Numbered from the stretch's first letter, positions 1 to 9,244 are shown. The stretch is 52,498 nucleotides of DNA from CAZUNO01 sp964621445 [NCBI: Candidatus Hadarchaeota archaeon] (GCA_964621445.1 CAZUNO010000021.1:1-52498); one strand, 5' to 3'. Translations and numbers: made by a program. The notes: generated from the sequence alone by a model not told the origin.

Positions 1-597
1 CACGCCAAACAGGCCTCGGGAGCCATGATATCCAAAGCCCTGGAGATATCCATAAAATATGGATTTGACCCCTCAAGACTCAGAGAGCTTAGTGATTGGA
101 CTCTTCTGGAAACCCTCAAGAATTATCGCCAGGGGGGTGAAAAGGCCCAACAACTCGTCCGGAGAGTGGAATTGAGAAAACTGTATAAAAGGGCATTCGT
201 TCTGGGCCCTGAGATTGGAACCCGCCGGCGAAACGAACTGATATCGCTATACAACCGTCCGGGGGATGAGAGGGATGAACTTGAGAAATCGCTCGTGTCA
301 GAATTGAACAAAGAGGGTATAAGCGCTCTCCCGGGAGACCTTATCGTACATTGTCCGGACCTCGGTTCGATGAAGGAGGCAGGGGTCTTTGCCAAGGACG
401 AGGAGGGAATGGTTGAAAGACTAGACAGGCACCGAAGGTCCCTATCAAGGGACCTAGATGGCCTGGAGAACCAATATGCCGGAATATGGCGTTTTTTCGT
501 GTTTTCCAAACCGGGTATCGCCAGGGAAGTAAATAAGATGTGTAAGGAGGCCTTCGGGACAGAGGGTGGATTTTCACCCAAGGAATATCGTGAATGA
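1..597 (+). CDS. HD-superfamily phosphohydrolase, C-terminal part (5' truncated)
   Basis: The reading frame is open from base 1, so the gene begins before the window; the first ATG inside is at 25. The visible residues (Met-Ile-Ser-Lys-Ala-Leu, a Leu-rich 'D-x-x-L-L' helix, then 'LRKLYKRAF') resemble the helical C-terminal region that follows the HD domain in dGTPase/SAMHD1-like phosphohydrolases (COG1078 type). The catalytic H...HD...D residues would lie upstream and cannot be checked. The extreme C-terminus carries basic and acidic helices and no membrane segment. The family hydrolyses nucleotides or related phosphoesters in the cytoplasm. Family assignment rests on the remaining tail only and is moderate. 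Confidence 0.55.
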   Translation, partial: HAKQASGAMISKALEISIKYGFDPSRLRELSDWTLLETLKNYRQGGEKAQQLVRRVELRKLYKRAFVLGPEIGTRRRNELISLYNRPGDERDELEKSLVSELNKEGISALPGDLIVHCPDLGSMKEAGVFAKDEEGMVERLDRHRRSLSRDLDGLENQYAGIWRFFVFSKPGIAREVNKMCKEAFGTEGGFSPKEYRE

Positions 598-603
598 TCT
601 CTG

Positions 604-617
604 GCCTACCTCTAGGC
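604..617. terminator. small hairpin after the first gene
   Basis: The inverted repeat GCCTA-CCTC-TAGGC begins 6 bases after the stop codon at 597 and is followed by an A/T-rich stretch. It could end transcription or stabilise the mRNA 3' end. The stem is only 5 bp, so this is weak. Confidence 0.25.
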
Positions 618-734
618 AAATATTCCTTGATGGGGATTCTCCGGCGAAAAATGCTGAATAGGTTTGCGCAAATCCCGAAATTTTGGTGAAAAGGCCGAGA
701 AGAATTATCAGAGAGCCCGATCAACTGCCATTGA

Positions 735-3158
735 ATGAATATCTTGGCCGAGGGTGCGATCGGATTCGTCGCTTTCATTATACCGGCCTACCTAATATCC
801 TATGTAGCTTGGCCTAGAATCGAGGTTTACCTGAGGACCGCACTGGCCTTGCTCCTCGCCACCTCTATGGAGCTATTCTCCTTCTTCCTTCTGCTTGGTA
901 GTCCCGAAGGGGTTACCTGGACAGCTCTCTGGTTGTCGGCTGGTGCGTTTCTCCTCCTAGGCCTGTTGGGATACGGCCTCTTTGGAGCAGGAGGAGAATC
1001 ACCCATCATGAAGGCGGCCAAGGATAACGAATATCTCAATTATCTTGGAAGAATTGGCCTAAGGGAATGGCTTGCCATTTCCTCCATTATTCTATTTCTA
1101 GCCTCCCTATTCCTCATTCCCCTACTATTCAAGCTAGATACCAACCTGGTCTGGCGCTATCGGGCATATCTGGTGGCGTTGACCGGGATCATAATCCTGG
1201 GCATGATCACTAGAAAGAAGGCCCTGACCGTCATAATAGGTATTTCGATTCTATTCCTCGTATCTCTGGGGGTATGGTGGTCGGGTGGATATCCGGTGGG
1301 TACACCACTCTTTCATTCTAGCTTCTCCTTGACCGAGGGGTTTCCCGAGGAAGTCCCCTTCATGGATATTGAGAATATTGAGAAGATATCCGGCCCGGCT
1401 TCCAAGCTCTCCCTGCTATCCGATCTCCTGATCTTAGCATTTTCGGCTACCTTGGTCGGGATATCCGGGGTTATCATTTCAACCAGTATTCTAGGTCGAG
1501 GTACCGGTAGAACCGCACTGGTACTCGTTCTGGCCTTTTTCCTTCTCATTCCAGCATTTTCCCTGGTATATTTCTATTCCCTAGGCATCGGTAGCTTGGA
1601 TTTCCTGGGAAACCTTGCTCACGGAGCCATGCATGCCGGTAATTTGCTGGAACTAGTAGATGATGGCGAGCTCAGCAAGTCAATTCTCATGGATACCAAC
1701 CGAAGCATTGGGCTCGCGGGGCAATATTTCACAAACAGCGGCGACCTTTTGGCCGGGCTGGAACGGTTAAGATTCTTTGACTTGCTAGGATGGATCCCCA
1801 TTCTTGGCAAATACTCCAACAACATGAGGTCATTGAGCTGGGGTGTCCAGGAGGGAGCAACCGGACTACAGCTCTGTGCAACGGGGTCAATAGATGTTCT
1901 AGACGGAGTTTTAGTGACTTTAGAGGTTGGAAACGGTACCATACAGTATCTGGAGATAATGGGACCTGAAATTGCTGAAAAGGATTTTAACGTCAACGCG
2001 GTTAAACAGGGTTTCTCAAGAATGGACTCCGGTTTCGTTCAAATCTCGTCTGGCTTTCCCTCACTAAAGAGATCGTTTTCGAATCTCTCCTCGCTTGACC
2101 CCTCAGTCATCAAAGATGACTTTCCTGACATCTATAGGGGACTCGACGAACTCGTGAATCGCAGCCGGGAAATGGGAACCGTGATTAACGCAACCGAAGG
2201 TTTCCTGACCCCAAATCCCACAAATTTAACGCCATCAACCCACCTTCTCTATGCTGCGTTCTCTCTATCTCGTTCATATGCGGACCTCACCGACCTACGG
2301 GAACCCAGCAAAATACCCACTTTTGAAGATGTGGCATCCAATATTTCCCAGGTCGAAATGGCGCTTACAAAACCACCAGTACCGGATATACGGAAGAGGG
2401 GCGGCAAGGTTGGAAATTCAGTAAACTTCCTTGCCGATATATTGGACCTTATCGAGAATACCATCGAAGTAACGGACCGTACGAGGCAAGTTGCCATCGA
2501 TCTGGAAGAGATCTACACCGAGGTTCAGGAGAACATCATCCAAAACCTTACAAATCTGGAGCTCGCAAGGCTGGACGAGAAGGCATCGGAATTGGGCAGC
2601 CATTCCCGTGACCTTAAGAATCAGGTTGACCTGGCACAGAACAAAACAGATAACATGCTAATCAAGGTTCAGGAAGAGGAATACGGATATGCAAACGAAC
2701 TTGCAAGCAAGGGTGTTGATCTCCTAAATCATATATTGGATCTCATAAGCGACTTGAGACAACTCGTGGACCTATCACAGGCCGTGGAATCCCTCGTAAA
2801 TGCATTCAGGAGCTATCATGACTTCTATAACGAGCTTGGACGCACTGAGAGGAGAATTAAGTCCGGCAACCTCGAGTCCGCTGCCGACAGTTGGTCTTTG
2901 ACCAAATCCAGAATGGAAAGTGGTAGATTGGAGATCGAGAACGCACTGGATTACCTGGATAACCTACCCGGTCATGTAGAGATACCAATATCCACGGCTG
3001 ATCTGGAGGACATACTGGAAAGTAGTGCAGATATCGAAATCAAGGTAGATGAACTTGGCGATGCAATAAGTAAAGGCAAAGACCAGGAAGCCCTTGAAAT
3101 AATATCGGAAATGAGAGACAATTTCATGGATCTTGCCCAGGAGCTACAGATGAAGTAA
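735..3158 (+). CDS. polytopic membrane protein with long C-terminal coiled-coil region
   Basis: I do not recognise this 807-residue protein. About eight hydrophobic segments occupy residues 1-285 (roughly 3-25, 33-56, 63-86, 112-133, 141-160, 163-185, 230-252, 260-282). The remaining ~520 residues are hydrophilic and strongly helical with heptad-like spacing and many Leu/Ile-Asp/Glu-Lys patterns. They also carry several Asn-x-Ser/Thr sequons, which would fit an extracytoplasmic location. Residues 180-225 form a loop between the sixth and seventh membrane segments. The start is the ATG at 735; no ribosome site precedes it, and an AT-rich box near 705-713 would give a leaderless transcript. It converges on the molybdopterin gene with 7 bases between the stops. 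The architecture (membrane bundle plus long coiled coil) suggests a structural, tethering or sensory role, which is inference only. Confidence 0.75.
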   Translation: MNILAEGAIGFVAFIIPAYLISYVAWPRIEVYLRTALALLLATSMELFSFFLLLGSPEGVTWTALWLSAGAFLLLGLLGYGLFGAGGESPIMKAAKDNEYLNYLGRIGLREWLAISSIILFLASLFLIPLLFKLDTNLVWRYRAYLVALTGIIILGMITRKKALTVIIGISILFLVSLGVWWSGGYPVGTPLFHSSFSLTEGFPEEVPFMDIENIEKISGPASKLSLLSDLLILAFSATLVGISGVIISTSILGRGTGRTALVLVLAFFLLIPAFSLVYFYSLGIGSLDFLGNLAHGAMHAGNLLELVDDGELSKSILMDTNRSIGLAGQYFTNSGDLLAGLERLRFFDLLGWIPILGKYSNNMRSLSWGVQEGATGLQLCATGSIDVLDGVLVTLEVGNGTIQYLEIMGPEIAEKDFNVNAVKQGFSRMDSGFVQISSGFPSLKRSFSNLSSLDPSVIKDDFPDIYRGLDELVNRSREMGTVINATEGFLTPNPTNLTPSTHLLYAAFSLSRSYADLTDLREPSKIPTFEDVASNISQVEMALTKPPVPDIRKRGGKVGNSVNFLADILDLIENTIEVTDRTRQVAIDLEEIYTEVQENIIQNLTNLELARLDEKASELGSHSRDLKNQVDLAQNKTDNMLIKVQEEEYGYANELASKGVDLLNHILDLISDLRQLVDLSQAVESLVNAFRSYHDFYNELGRTERRIKSGNLESAADSWSLTKSRMESGRLEIENALDYLDNLPGHVEIPISTADLEDILESSADIEIKVDELGDAISKGKDQEALEIISEMRDNFMDLAQELQMK

Positions 3159-3165
3159 ACCGGTA

Positions 3166-3864
3166 CTACTTGACATCTGCTGAGTCAGAATATCCCCGGC
3201 TCTCCCAGTAACCTCTATGGTCCTCGTTTTCGGTCAACTCCATCTTGACCACCCACTTCACCCACTTGTACCCCCATTTTCCCTCAGCAACAAGTCGTAC
3301 CGGATAGCCAGACTCGGTAGGAAGGTAATTCTCATTTGCCTGATAGGCCAACAGGAAGGCGTCCGATGCATTCAGCTCCTCCACTGGAAAGGAACTGGTA
3401 TATCCATCGGCTGCATAGAAGATCGCCCTCTTTGCTTCCGGCTTCACCCCGGCCTCCCTCAGTATATCCCTCACGGCGATGCCCCTCCAATCAGCCGACC
3501 AGCTCCAGCCCTCCACACAGTACATGACGTTCTCCCTTTCCACGAAGGGATGCTCTAGTATATCCCTGAAGCTGAGGGACATGGTCTCCTCAACCAGCCC
3601 TGTTACATCTAGTCTATATTTTTGGGGATCAATATTCTGGGTTCCCTTGATGCTTCTGGTTCTTCCCAGATCTATCTTGCCCGGTTCGGGAAGCCTTCCA
3701 CTCCATGAGCCCGGGCTCGTCCTATTCAGGCTCAGATTATCAGGTGGCTTCTCGCGCTCGGGGGAAAAAAGGCAGCCGGAAATGATAGATATCAACAAAA
3801 AACACAGGAAAAGTGTTAATGTACCCTTTTCGAGATCGCCAAGGCCCCTCATTGATGAGTCCAT
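3166..3864 (-). CDS. molybdopterin-dependent oxidoreductase, sulfite-oxidase fold, lipoprotein
   Basis: The protein carries an oxidoreductase molybdopterin-binding domain (sulfite oxidase/YedY type) over about residues 75-215. The stretch 'NVMYCVEGWSW' holds the Cys expected to ligate molybdenum, followed by 'WRGIAVRDIL' and the family-typical 'GYTSSFPVEEL' and 'GYPVRLVAEGKWGYKWVKWV'. The N-terminus has a hydrophobic signal ending in 'ISIISGC', a plausible lipobox, so the enzyme is probably anchored on the outer face of the membrane. The ATG used here is at 3864, but a TATA-like box at 3877-3884 lies 28 bases before the second Met (ATG at 3852), making that start likelier for a leaderless mRNA. 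It has no heme domain, and no partner membrane subunit is adjacent. The substrate is unknown; it could be sulfite, a sulfoxide or another oxyanion. Confidence 0.85.
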   Translation of the reverse strand: MDSSMRGLGDLEKGTLTLFLCFLLISIISGCLFSPEREKPPDNLSLNRTSPGSWSGRLPEPGKIDLGRTRSIKGTQNIDPQKYRLDVTGLVEETMSLSFRDILEHPFVERENVMYCVEGWSWSADWRGIAVRDILREAGVKPEAKRAIFYAADGYTSSFPVEELNASDAFLLAYQANENYLPTESGYPVRLVAEGKWGYKWVKWVVKMELTENEDHRGYWESRGYSDSADVK

Positions 3865-3876
3865 ATCCCCGTGTCC

Positions 3877-3884
3877 TTATTTAA
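3877..3884 (-). promoter_or_regulatory. TATA-like box for the molybdopterin oxidoreductase
   Basis: On the minus strand the sequence reads TTAAATAA. Its centre is 28 bases from the internal ATG at 3852 and only about 16 from the ATG at 3864. That favours a leaderless transcript starting at the internal Met. Confidence 0.4.
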
Positions 3885-3925
3885 GGACTCTTTGACCCCA
3901 TATTCTTGACAGGTCCCGGCCCTGG

Positions 3926-4573
3926 TCACTCCTCCTCTGAGTACGGTGTTTCGCCCTGGCGCTTGGCCCGCAGGGATGCCAACCAGCTGTTCAGATAATC
4001 ATGAGGACGGAAGGGACAGGTGATTATGACCCGGATATCCTTTGGCAGGTCCAGGTCCCTGGACATATCCATGAAAAGGAGACCCATCTCCCCTTCCTCG
4101 AGTGTCTCATCTATCCTCTTCTTCACATGCTGGTTTCTCTCCACCATGCTTTCCTGAAGGAACTGGGATATGGTCTGCAGCTTCGATTCCAAATCCTCCC
4201 TTGAGCTACTGGACGAGCTAAGCTCATGCAGTTTCTGCATCCAGGACATGGTCTCCAAAACCAGCTCAGGGTCCTCAGCCTGAACTATTTCAGCCCCTTG
4301 CTCCATGGCGTGCTGTACCACCTCGTGTTGGGAGGGATTATTGATTTTTAACATGTTTAACTCCCTTTTTCCCGGGACCCCGCTTGATTCCAGGTAGATA
4401 CGAGCTAAGGCACTGCCGGCAGCTTTGACCCTTTCATCTACATATTCCCAAAATTCCTTTGACCTCTCATCAAAATCCTCAGGGATTTCAGGATCGATAC
4501 TTCTCATTTCATCTCTTGTAAACATCCGAGGCACACGGAGTAACGTCCTTGAGATAGTACCACCAGACCTCAA
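3926..4573 (-). CDS. hypothetical helical protein next to helicase
   Basis: I do not recognise this 215-residue soluble protein. It is mostly charged alpha helix, with a Ser-rich linker ('LSSSSSSRED') near residue 120 and a C-terminal segment 'IRVIITCPFRPHDY' that may form a small beta-containing unit. The frame opens with TTG at 4573; an internal Met at residue 17 ('MFTRDEM') is an alternative start. It follows the XPD-like helicase on the same strand with 40 bases between them, so the two are probably co-transcribed and the protein may act in DNA metabolism. It has no cysteine cluster, nucleotide motif or membrane segment. Confidence 0.65.
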   Translation of the reverse strand: MRSGGTISRTLLRVPRMFTRDEMRSIDPEIPEDFDERSKEFWEYVDERVKAAGSALARIYLESSGVPGKRELNMLKINNPSQHEVVQHAMEQGAEIVQAEDPELVLETMSWMQKLHELSSSSSSREDLESKLQTISQFLQESMVERNQHVKKRIDETLEEGEMGLLFMDMSRDLDLPKDIRVIITCPFRPHDYLNSWLASLRAKRQGETPYSEEE

Positions 4574-4613
4574 TCGACTTGCGGAATAGAAAATGTTAAC
4601 CCCGCGTCGGGGA

Positions 4614-6575
4614 CTAGGACCAGAATTTTCGCGTCAGGCTGGCCAATGTAGATGGGTCCTTGACCTCGACCGCTTCCTCTTGCCACCATCTGGGAGCGCT
4701 GTCCAGATAATTGCGACAGAATCTTCTATCAAATACATAGAGAGCTGCCTTGTCCTCCCTGGACCGATGTGCTCTCCCCGCGGATTGTACGATCTTGGTA
4801 ACCGCCGGAAGGTAATAGAAATAATCCCTTCCCTTTCCCGGGAACTTCGCGTCATAATATTTCATTCCCGCCCTTACCAGGTCGGAAATCTTCTCCAGAG
4901 GCAGGCCAAAGATGGCCACGGCGTCAATGAGCCCAGGTAGGTCCAGTCCCTCGCTTAGGGAGGCCCCCATTACGCCCATTACCGTTCCCCCTTCCTCCAA
5001 CACCGTTGCTGCATCCCCTCTCTTTGTAGAGCCCCTCTCCTCGGCAAGCACCTTATGCCCTTGATACAGACCCTTTAGGTGATTCATAACCTCATATGAT
5101 GGGAAGAAGAACATAACTCCGGAGGGGGTATTATCCCGGATTATCTCCATTCTTTGGAGTATTCTTCCATACATATCCTTATTCCTCGATCTCCAGGCCA
5201 GGGAAATGCTGTCATCAAGAAAAAGGGCCCGGTTTTGACGGGGGAACACGTTTGGGAACTCCTTATGCTTTGCTCTCTGGAGTCCAAGTATATCACAATA
5301 ATAGTTTCCGGGAACAAGGGTGCCCGACATCAGTACCGATGCCCTCGCTCCGGTGGGCTTATGGCCATCCAGAACCTTCGATGCCAGTGGAGCCGGGTCC
5401 AATGACCTAATCTCAAGCCTCTTGGAGGGATTTCCCCTTCTCGTCCGAGAGAGAACGCAGAACCTCTGGAAAGAGGGGTCTCTTGACAGGAGAAATGGCC
5501 TCAGAAAAGCTCCGGTGGTGGCCAAATTTGATCTTGGCGGGGACCCTCTCTTGATCTTCGTCTCCAGTACCTTGGCCCCGGCAGCCTCCAGGCTCTCCAC
5601 AGGTCCCTTGAAGGATGATATTCCCTTTCTCTTTAGAGATATCTTAACGAGTCCCCCGGGGAGACGTCTCCCATCAGGAGTGAATTTGAATGTACTATAG
5701 AGCTCAGAGAAGCCGCGCAGGAAGGATTCCATACCCCTTATGGAAATTCCAATCTCCTCAATTGAGCGTGAATATGCCTTTAGCTCTCTCAGGGCATACC
5801 TCAGACTACCCGAGGACAGCCCGTGGGAAAGTGATTCCCGGCAAAACTTGGGGAGGTTATGAGCCTCGTCACATATCAATATGCAATTCCCTCTATCAAG
5901 CGACAGTGTACGGAGTAGATTCGCAGCAACGACCGGATGAAAGGAATACCAGAAGGTGCCTATCAATACATCGGCATCCCTGGCGATCCACTTCAGGAGT
6001 TCATAGATGCAAACCGGCTTGCTTCCCAGGTCCCTCTCGATTTTTTGTGCAACCTCATCTATCCGATGAGGAGGGGGCATCTCCTGGAGTATTCTCTCTC
6101 TAAGTGCAATCGCCGTCCTGGACTTCGATCTCCTCCCGCTTGCCTCTTCCCCGAACAGGCCTCCAAGCCCCCCTCTCTCGAAAAGGGCGTTGAAGTAAGG
6201 ACAATCCCCGTTTCTCCTCCGGAGTTCGCACGCTTCCAGAAGTTCAGCATATCCTAGTCCATTAACATCCGGGTCCCTGCAAAGATCCGCCTTGCTAGCA
6301 AAGGAAACGGCCCTATAATCCGTGCCATTCGCACGGTTGATACTTCTCAATTCCTTCAGTACTATCGGTATCTGGTTCTTTCGGTTAACAACATATAGAA
6401 TCTTGCCATCGGGGGGGATCTGGGGCAATGTCGCCAACAGTGCTGCCAAGGTCTTACCTATCCCAGTCGGAGCGTGAGCTAGACACACTCCGCCCGAGGA
6501 AATTACCTCCCCGATAAAATCGACAAGCTCACATTGTCCCTTTCTGAGATCATAAGGACTCTGAAGAACCTTCAA
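4614..6575 (-). CDS. XPD/Rad3/DinG-like superfamily 2 DNA helicase
   Basis: The helicase motifs are intact: Walker A 'APTGIGKT' at residues 35-42, DEAH box at 236-239, 'VLMSGTLVPG' (motif III-like), 'GVMGASLSEGLDLPG' (motif V), and 'QSAGRAHR' ending near residue 604 (motif VI). Four cysteines at 99, 116, 125 and 189 fall between motifs I and II, as the 4Fe-4S ligands of XPD-type helicases do. The enzyme should be an iron-sulfur 5'-3' DNA helicase for repair or resolution of unusual structures. At 653 residues it is within the family range. The frame begins with TTG at 6575 with no clear ribosome site, so the exact start is open. It lies upstream of the unknown 3926-4573 gene in a likely two-gene unit. 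Confidence 0.9.
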   Translation of the reverse strand: MKVLQSPYDLRKGQCELVDFIGEVISSGGVCLAHAPTGIGKTLAALLATLPQIPPDGKILYVVNRKNQIPIVLKELRSINRANGTDYRAVSFASKADLCRDPDVNGLGYAELLEACELRRRNGDCPYFNALFERGGLGGLFGEEASGRRSKSRTAIALRERILQEMPPPHRIDEVAQKIERDLGSKPVCIYELLKWIARDADVLIGTFWYSFHPVVAANLLRTLSLDRGNCILICDEAHNLPKFCRESLSHGLSSGSLRYALRELKAYSRSIEEIGISIRGMESFLRGFSELYSTFKFTPDGRRLPGGLVKISLKRKGISSFKGPVESLEAAGAKVLETKIKRGSPPRSNLATTGAFLRPFLLSRDPSFQRFCVLSRTRRGNPSKRLEIRSLDPAPLASKVLDGHKPTGARASVLMSGTLVPGNYYCDILGLQRAKHKEFPNVFPRQNRALFLDDSISLAWRSRNKDMYGRILQRMEIIRDNTPSGVMFFFPSYEVMNHLKGLYQGHKVLAEERGSTKRGDAATVLEEGGTVMGVMGASLSEGLDLPGLIDAVAIFGLPLEKISDLVRAGMKYYDAKFPGKGRDYFYYLPAVTKIVQSAGRAHRSREDKAALYVFDRRFCRNYLDSAPRWWQEEAVEVKDPSTLASLTRKFWS

Positions 6576-6634
6576 TAATACATGGTAAAATCTCAGCGGG
6601 AAAAATGTGACTACCTAGATATCAAGGGATTTGC

Positions 6635-7489
6635 CTAGGCCTTGAGGTAGTAATTTGTTATACGTCTTTCAATCTCGCCGTTACATGAGATCTCGATTAA
6701 TTCGAAACCATCCAGTAACTTGAATTCGTTGATGTCCTGGTTAGGCACAGAAGACCGATCGATGGAAAACGCAAGTCGCATGGTGTCATCCTTCTCTAGG
6801 TCCCTGAACTCTACCATTCCCAAGGGAGGCGCGTCCAACATGTCGGGAACCCCTGATGCTATCTCCGACGGGGAGAGTTCCTTTAACCTCTTGTAAACCT
6901 CCTTGTCATCATTATACTCAACCGAGAGCTCGGTAATAGTGGAGTTTCTCATGAAGAAGAAATCATTTACACCTCCGTAGAGATGACTCATCCCCGATTC
7001 GTTGAAAAAGCCAGCATACACGGTGGTGAGACCCCAATCATCATAACCGGAGACGATGCTTCCATCTACATTGGCCAGTGCATCCGTGAAATCGAAAATA
7101 TACAGATCCTGTGTAGTCTTGTTCCGAACTACATCTTCCATCTCGAATTCCTCGGGCTCAACCCCAATTTGATTACACATTTCCATCATGGTGGAAATAG
7201 GCTCTAGTTCCATCATTGCCTCACGGCCAAATTGGCCCATCTCCAAGTCCATGGTCCTCGTGTCTAGCTTCCTCAGGGCACTTACCTCGATCACAACCGA
7301 GGTCAATGGTTCCCTGGCGATGAGTGCTAGCGAGAAGGTATTTCGGCTATCGTGGCTCAATCCCTTTGGATGTTTATTCTCCAAAACCTCCACTCTATCT
7401 TCGGATACCTCACCAATTAACATAAGGGTGACTACTGTTGAAGCCGTTAAAGCAATAAGAACGATTCCGATGAATTCCCGCCTTACCAT
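6635..7489 (-). CDS. hypothetical secreted or membrane-anchored protein
   Basis: I do not recognise this 284-residue protein. Residues 6-26 form one hydrophobic segment ('FIGIVLIALTASTVVTLMLI') after a basic start, so it is probably anchored with the rest outside the cytoplasm. The outer part is mixed alpha/beta and rich in Asp, Glu and Met, with Asn-x-Ser/Thr sites; I see no cysteine pairs or catalytic motif. The ATG at 7489 has an AAGGAGAT ribosome site about 10 bases upstream, overlapping a decoy ATG whose frame closes after four codons. It stands alone between the helicase and the membrane gene at 7593. Confidence 0.65.
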   Translation of the reverse strand: MVRREFIGIVLIALTASTVVTLMLIGEVSEDRVEVLENKHPKGLSHDSRNTFSLALIAREPLTSVVIEVSALRKLDTRTMDLEMGQFGREAMMELEPISTMMEMCNQIGVEPEEFEMEDVVRNKTTQDLYIFDFTDALANVDGSIVSGYDDWGLTTVYAGFFNESGMSHLYGGVNDFFFMRNSTITELSVEYNDDKEVYKRLKELSPSEIASGVPDMLDAPPLGMVEFRDLEKDDTMRLAFSIDRSSVPNQDINEFKLLDGFELIEISCNGEIERRITNYYLKA

Positions 7490-7592
7490 GGGACCATATC
7501 TCCTTGTAAGCTATAGGTTCACGTAATCTAATGCTAATAAAAATATCCCAGTAAAACCAATCAGGAAATACCCTATTCTCCTGCCCGTCATC

Positions 7593-8384
7593 TCAATTTA
7601 CGGGAGGCACTACTCGATTGTAGATTACCGTTGTCGATACGGGGAAAACCGGAGCAAATAAGGCAGAAACCAGGAACTCTACTCCCTGGACCACTACTCC
7701 CCTTTCAAAAAGACCCAGTACCATGTAGGTAAGAAGAAGGACCACTGCCCAGAACACGAAGAAGAGGAAAATCGTGATCTTGTTTCCGGAGGTAAGTTCG
7801 TTGCTGCTGGTCAAGGCGCTTATGGGACCCTTTTCCCCCAGTACCACCGCCTGCGGAACCAATATGAACATGAGTGAGAGAATTATTCCTGGTATGACCA
7901 GGGCAATCAGGCCCAAAATGGTGATTATGGACACCAGAAGGCTCGCTGCCACCAAGCGTGGATAGGATGGAAGCGATTGAGAGAAAGCATCATCTAGCCT
8001 TGGCTCACCTCCCATCAAACCATCATAGGTATACTGTATGGCAACGGCATGAAATAGCAATGAAACCAGGAAGATGGAAATCGTCATCAACAGAAATACC
8101 AAAAACAGATCAAAAAACAGGGAGAGCAGATCATCGGCATGCTCCTCCGGGTTATCAAGAATTTTCTGGATGCTGAGGCCCTTCTCTCTGAAAATTGACT
8201 CGCCCAAACTCTCTCCATAGTATTGGACCCCCCAGGATATCCCACCGGCAATGAGGAACAGTACAAAAAGCGTGAGAAAGTGATCCCGGTAAAAATTTAG
8301 AGTTTCCTCAAATATCCAAGAAACGCTAAGGCTCTGTCCAACAACTTTTTCCGGGGCATCGTCTGGAAGAGGCTCAACGGCCAT
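7593..8384 (-). CDS. polytopic membrane protein (GDPD membrane-domain/DUF7847-like)
   Basis: This 263-residue protein has about six hydrophobic segments (roughly 35-52, 90-113, 140-165, 165-185, 205-225, 232-252). The N-terminus 'SVSWIFEETLNFYRDHF' and the pattern of Pro/Gly-rich helices ('LIALVIPGIILSLMFILVPQAVV') resemble the membrane domain found in archaeal DUF7847-type proteins and in glycerophosphodiester phosphodiesterases. No enzymatic domain is attached. Function in this family is not established; transport or envelope maintenance is possible. It follows the PHP gene on the same strand after 38 bases. The ATG at 8384 lies about 26 bases from an AT-rich box near 8410, consistent with a leaderless start. 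Confidence 0.7.
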   Translation of the reverse strand: MAVEPLPDDAPEKVVGQSLSVSWIFEETLNFYRDHFLTLFVLFLIAGGISWGVQYYGESLGESIFREKGLSIQKILDNPEEHADDLLSLFFDLFLVFLLMTISIFLVSLLFHAVAIQYTYDGLMGGEPRLDDAFSQSLPSYPRLVAASLLVSIITILGLIALVIPGIILSLMFILVPQAVVLGEKGPISALTSSNELTSGNKITIFLFFVFWAVVLLLTYMVLGLFERGVVVQGVEFLVSALFAPVFPVSTTVIYNRVVPPVN

Positions 8385-8423
8385 GATATCTCATTCCCAA
8401 TATTGCAGATAAGTCTTCTGTGA

Positions 8424-9185
8424 TCAGGATCTTTCCGGAATCCAAAAATCATCATCTCTCAGATCGAACTCCCTCACCAGGGGTAGCATTTGCTTATCAT
8501 TTCCTATACTCTCAGGTGAATGGGCATCGCTACCAATGGAAAATTTCACTCCGGAATCCTTACACAACTTGATGAACTTTACCAAAAATGTCCGGGGCAC
8601 CCCTAAAACCCTCGGGCTGAACTCAATGGCGATTTCATTATCCCTAGCCGTTTCAAGTGCCCAGGAAAGCTCGTATTCATCAATTCCGCACAGGACTTCC
8701 TCAGGCATCGTTATCTGGGAGGTTCCATAGGCAAATGGATGGGCTATGGCATCCGCAAAGGAACCCCTGATTGCCTCTATGAAGGAATCCAGGACCTTCC
8801 TTGACTGGATCTCGAGTGGTAGACGGCAAAAATCCTCGGCTTGCGCACCACTCGGACGATGGCTGGGTGACATTATGCAGAAGTCGAGATGCTCTCGACG
8901 TAATCTCCTCACTTCCTCCCTCGGCCATTTAGGCAGGTACACGGATACCTCTGATCCAAGGAATATATCCATACTAGTGTTCAGCTCGGATATCTCCTCT
9001 CCTATTTGCCGGACCTTTTCCCTGCTCAGCACGGGATCAAAATGATCTGTAAAACCGATGGAGTGGTAACCTTTGGCCTCCAATATCTTGGCTGCCCGGG
9101 TCGGCGTCATTCCAGCCTTACCACAATTTGAATGAATGGTATGTAGGTGAAAATCTATGTGCCCAAGTAATTCTCTCTGGGTCAT
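8424..9185 (-). CDS. PHP-domain phosphoesterase (histidinol-phosphatase-like)
   Basis: The PHP metal-binding signature is complete: 'FHLHT' near residues 12-16, 'GFTDHFD' near 44-50, 'GSEVSV' near 77-82, a central 'AHPFAYG', and a C-terminal 'SIGSDAHSPESIGN'. These residues bind three metals in phosphoesterases such as HisK-type histidinol phosphatase and PHP nucleases. At 253 residues it matches the stand-alone PHP family, with no polymerase attached. The substrate cannot be told from sequence; no histidine biosynthesis genes are near. A TATA-like stretch near 9205-9215 lies about 26 bases before the ATG, indicating a leaderless start. It is downstream of the 55-residue membrane ORF (59-base gap) and upstream of the 7593 membrane gene. 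Confidence 0.85.
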   Translation of the reverse strand: MTQRELLGHIDFHLHTIHSNCGKAGMTPTRAAKILEAKGYHSIGFTDHFDPVLSREKVRQIGEEISELNTSMDIFLGSEVSVYLPKWPREEVRRLRREHLDFCIMSPSHRPSGAQAEDFCRLPLEIQSRKVLDSFIEAIRGSFADAIAHPFAYGTSQITMPEEVLCGIDEYELSWALETARDNEIAIEFSPRVLGVPRTFLVKFIKLCKDSGVKFSIGSDAHSPESIGNDKQMLPLVREFDLRDDDFWIPERS

Positions 9186-9244
9186 GGTGAGGGTACTAGG
9201 GAGCTGATAAGAAAATGTTTCCGGGTCACTAACCTATTCTCTAT

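Noticed and set aside
123-581. long antisense frame over the first gene
   Set aside because: A Ser/Pro-rich shadow of the real coding strand with no domain features.
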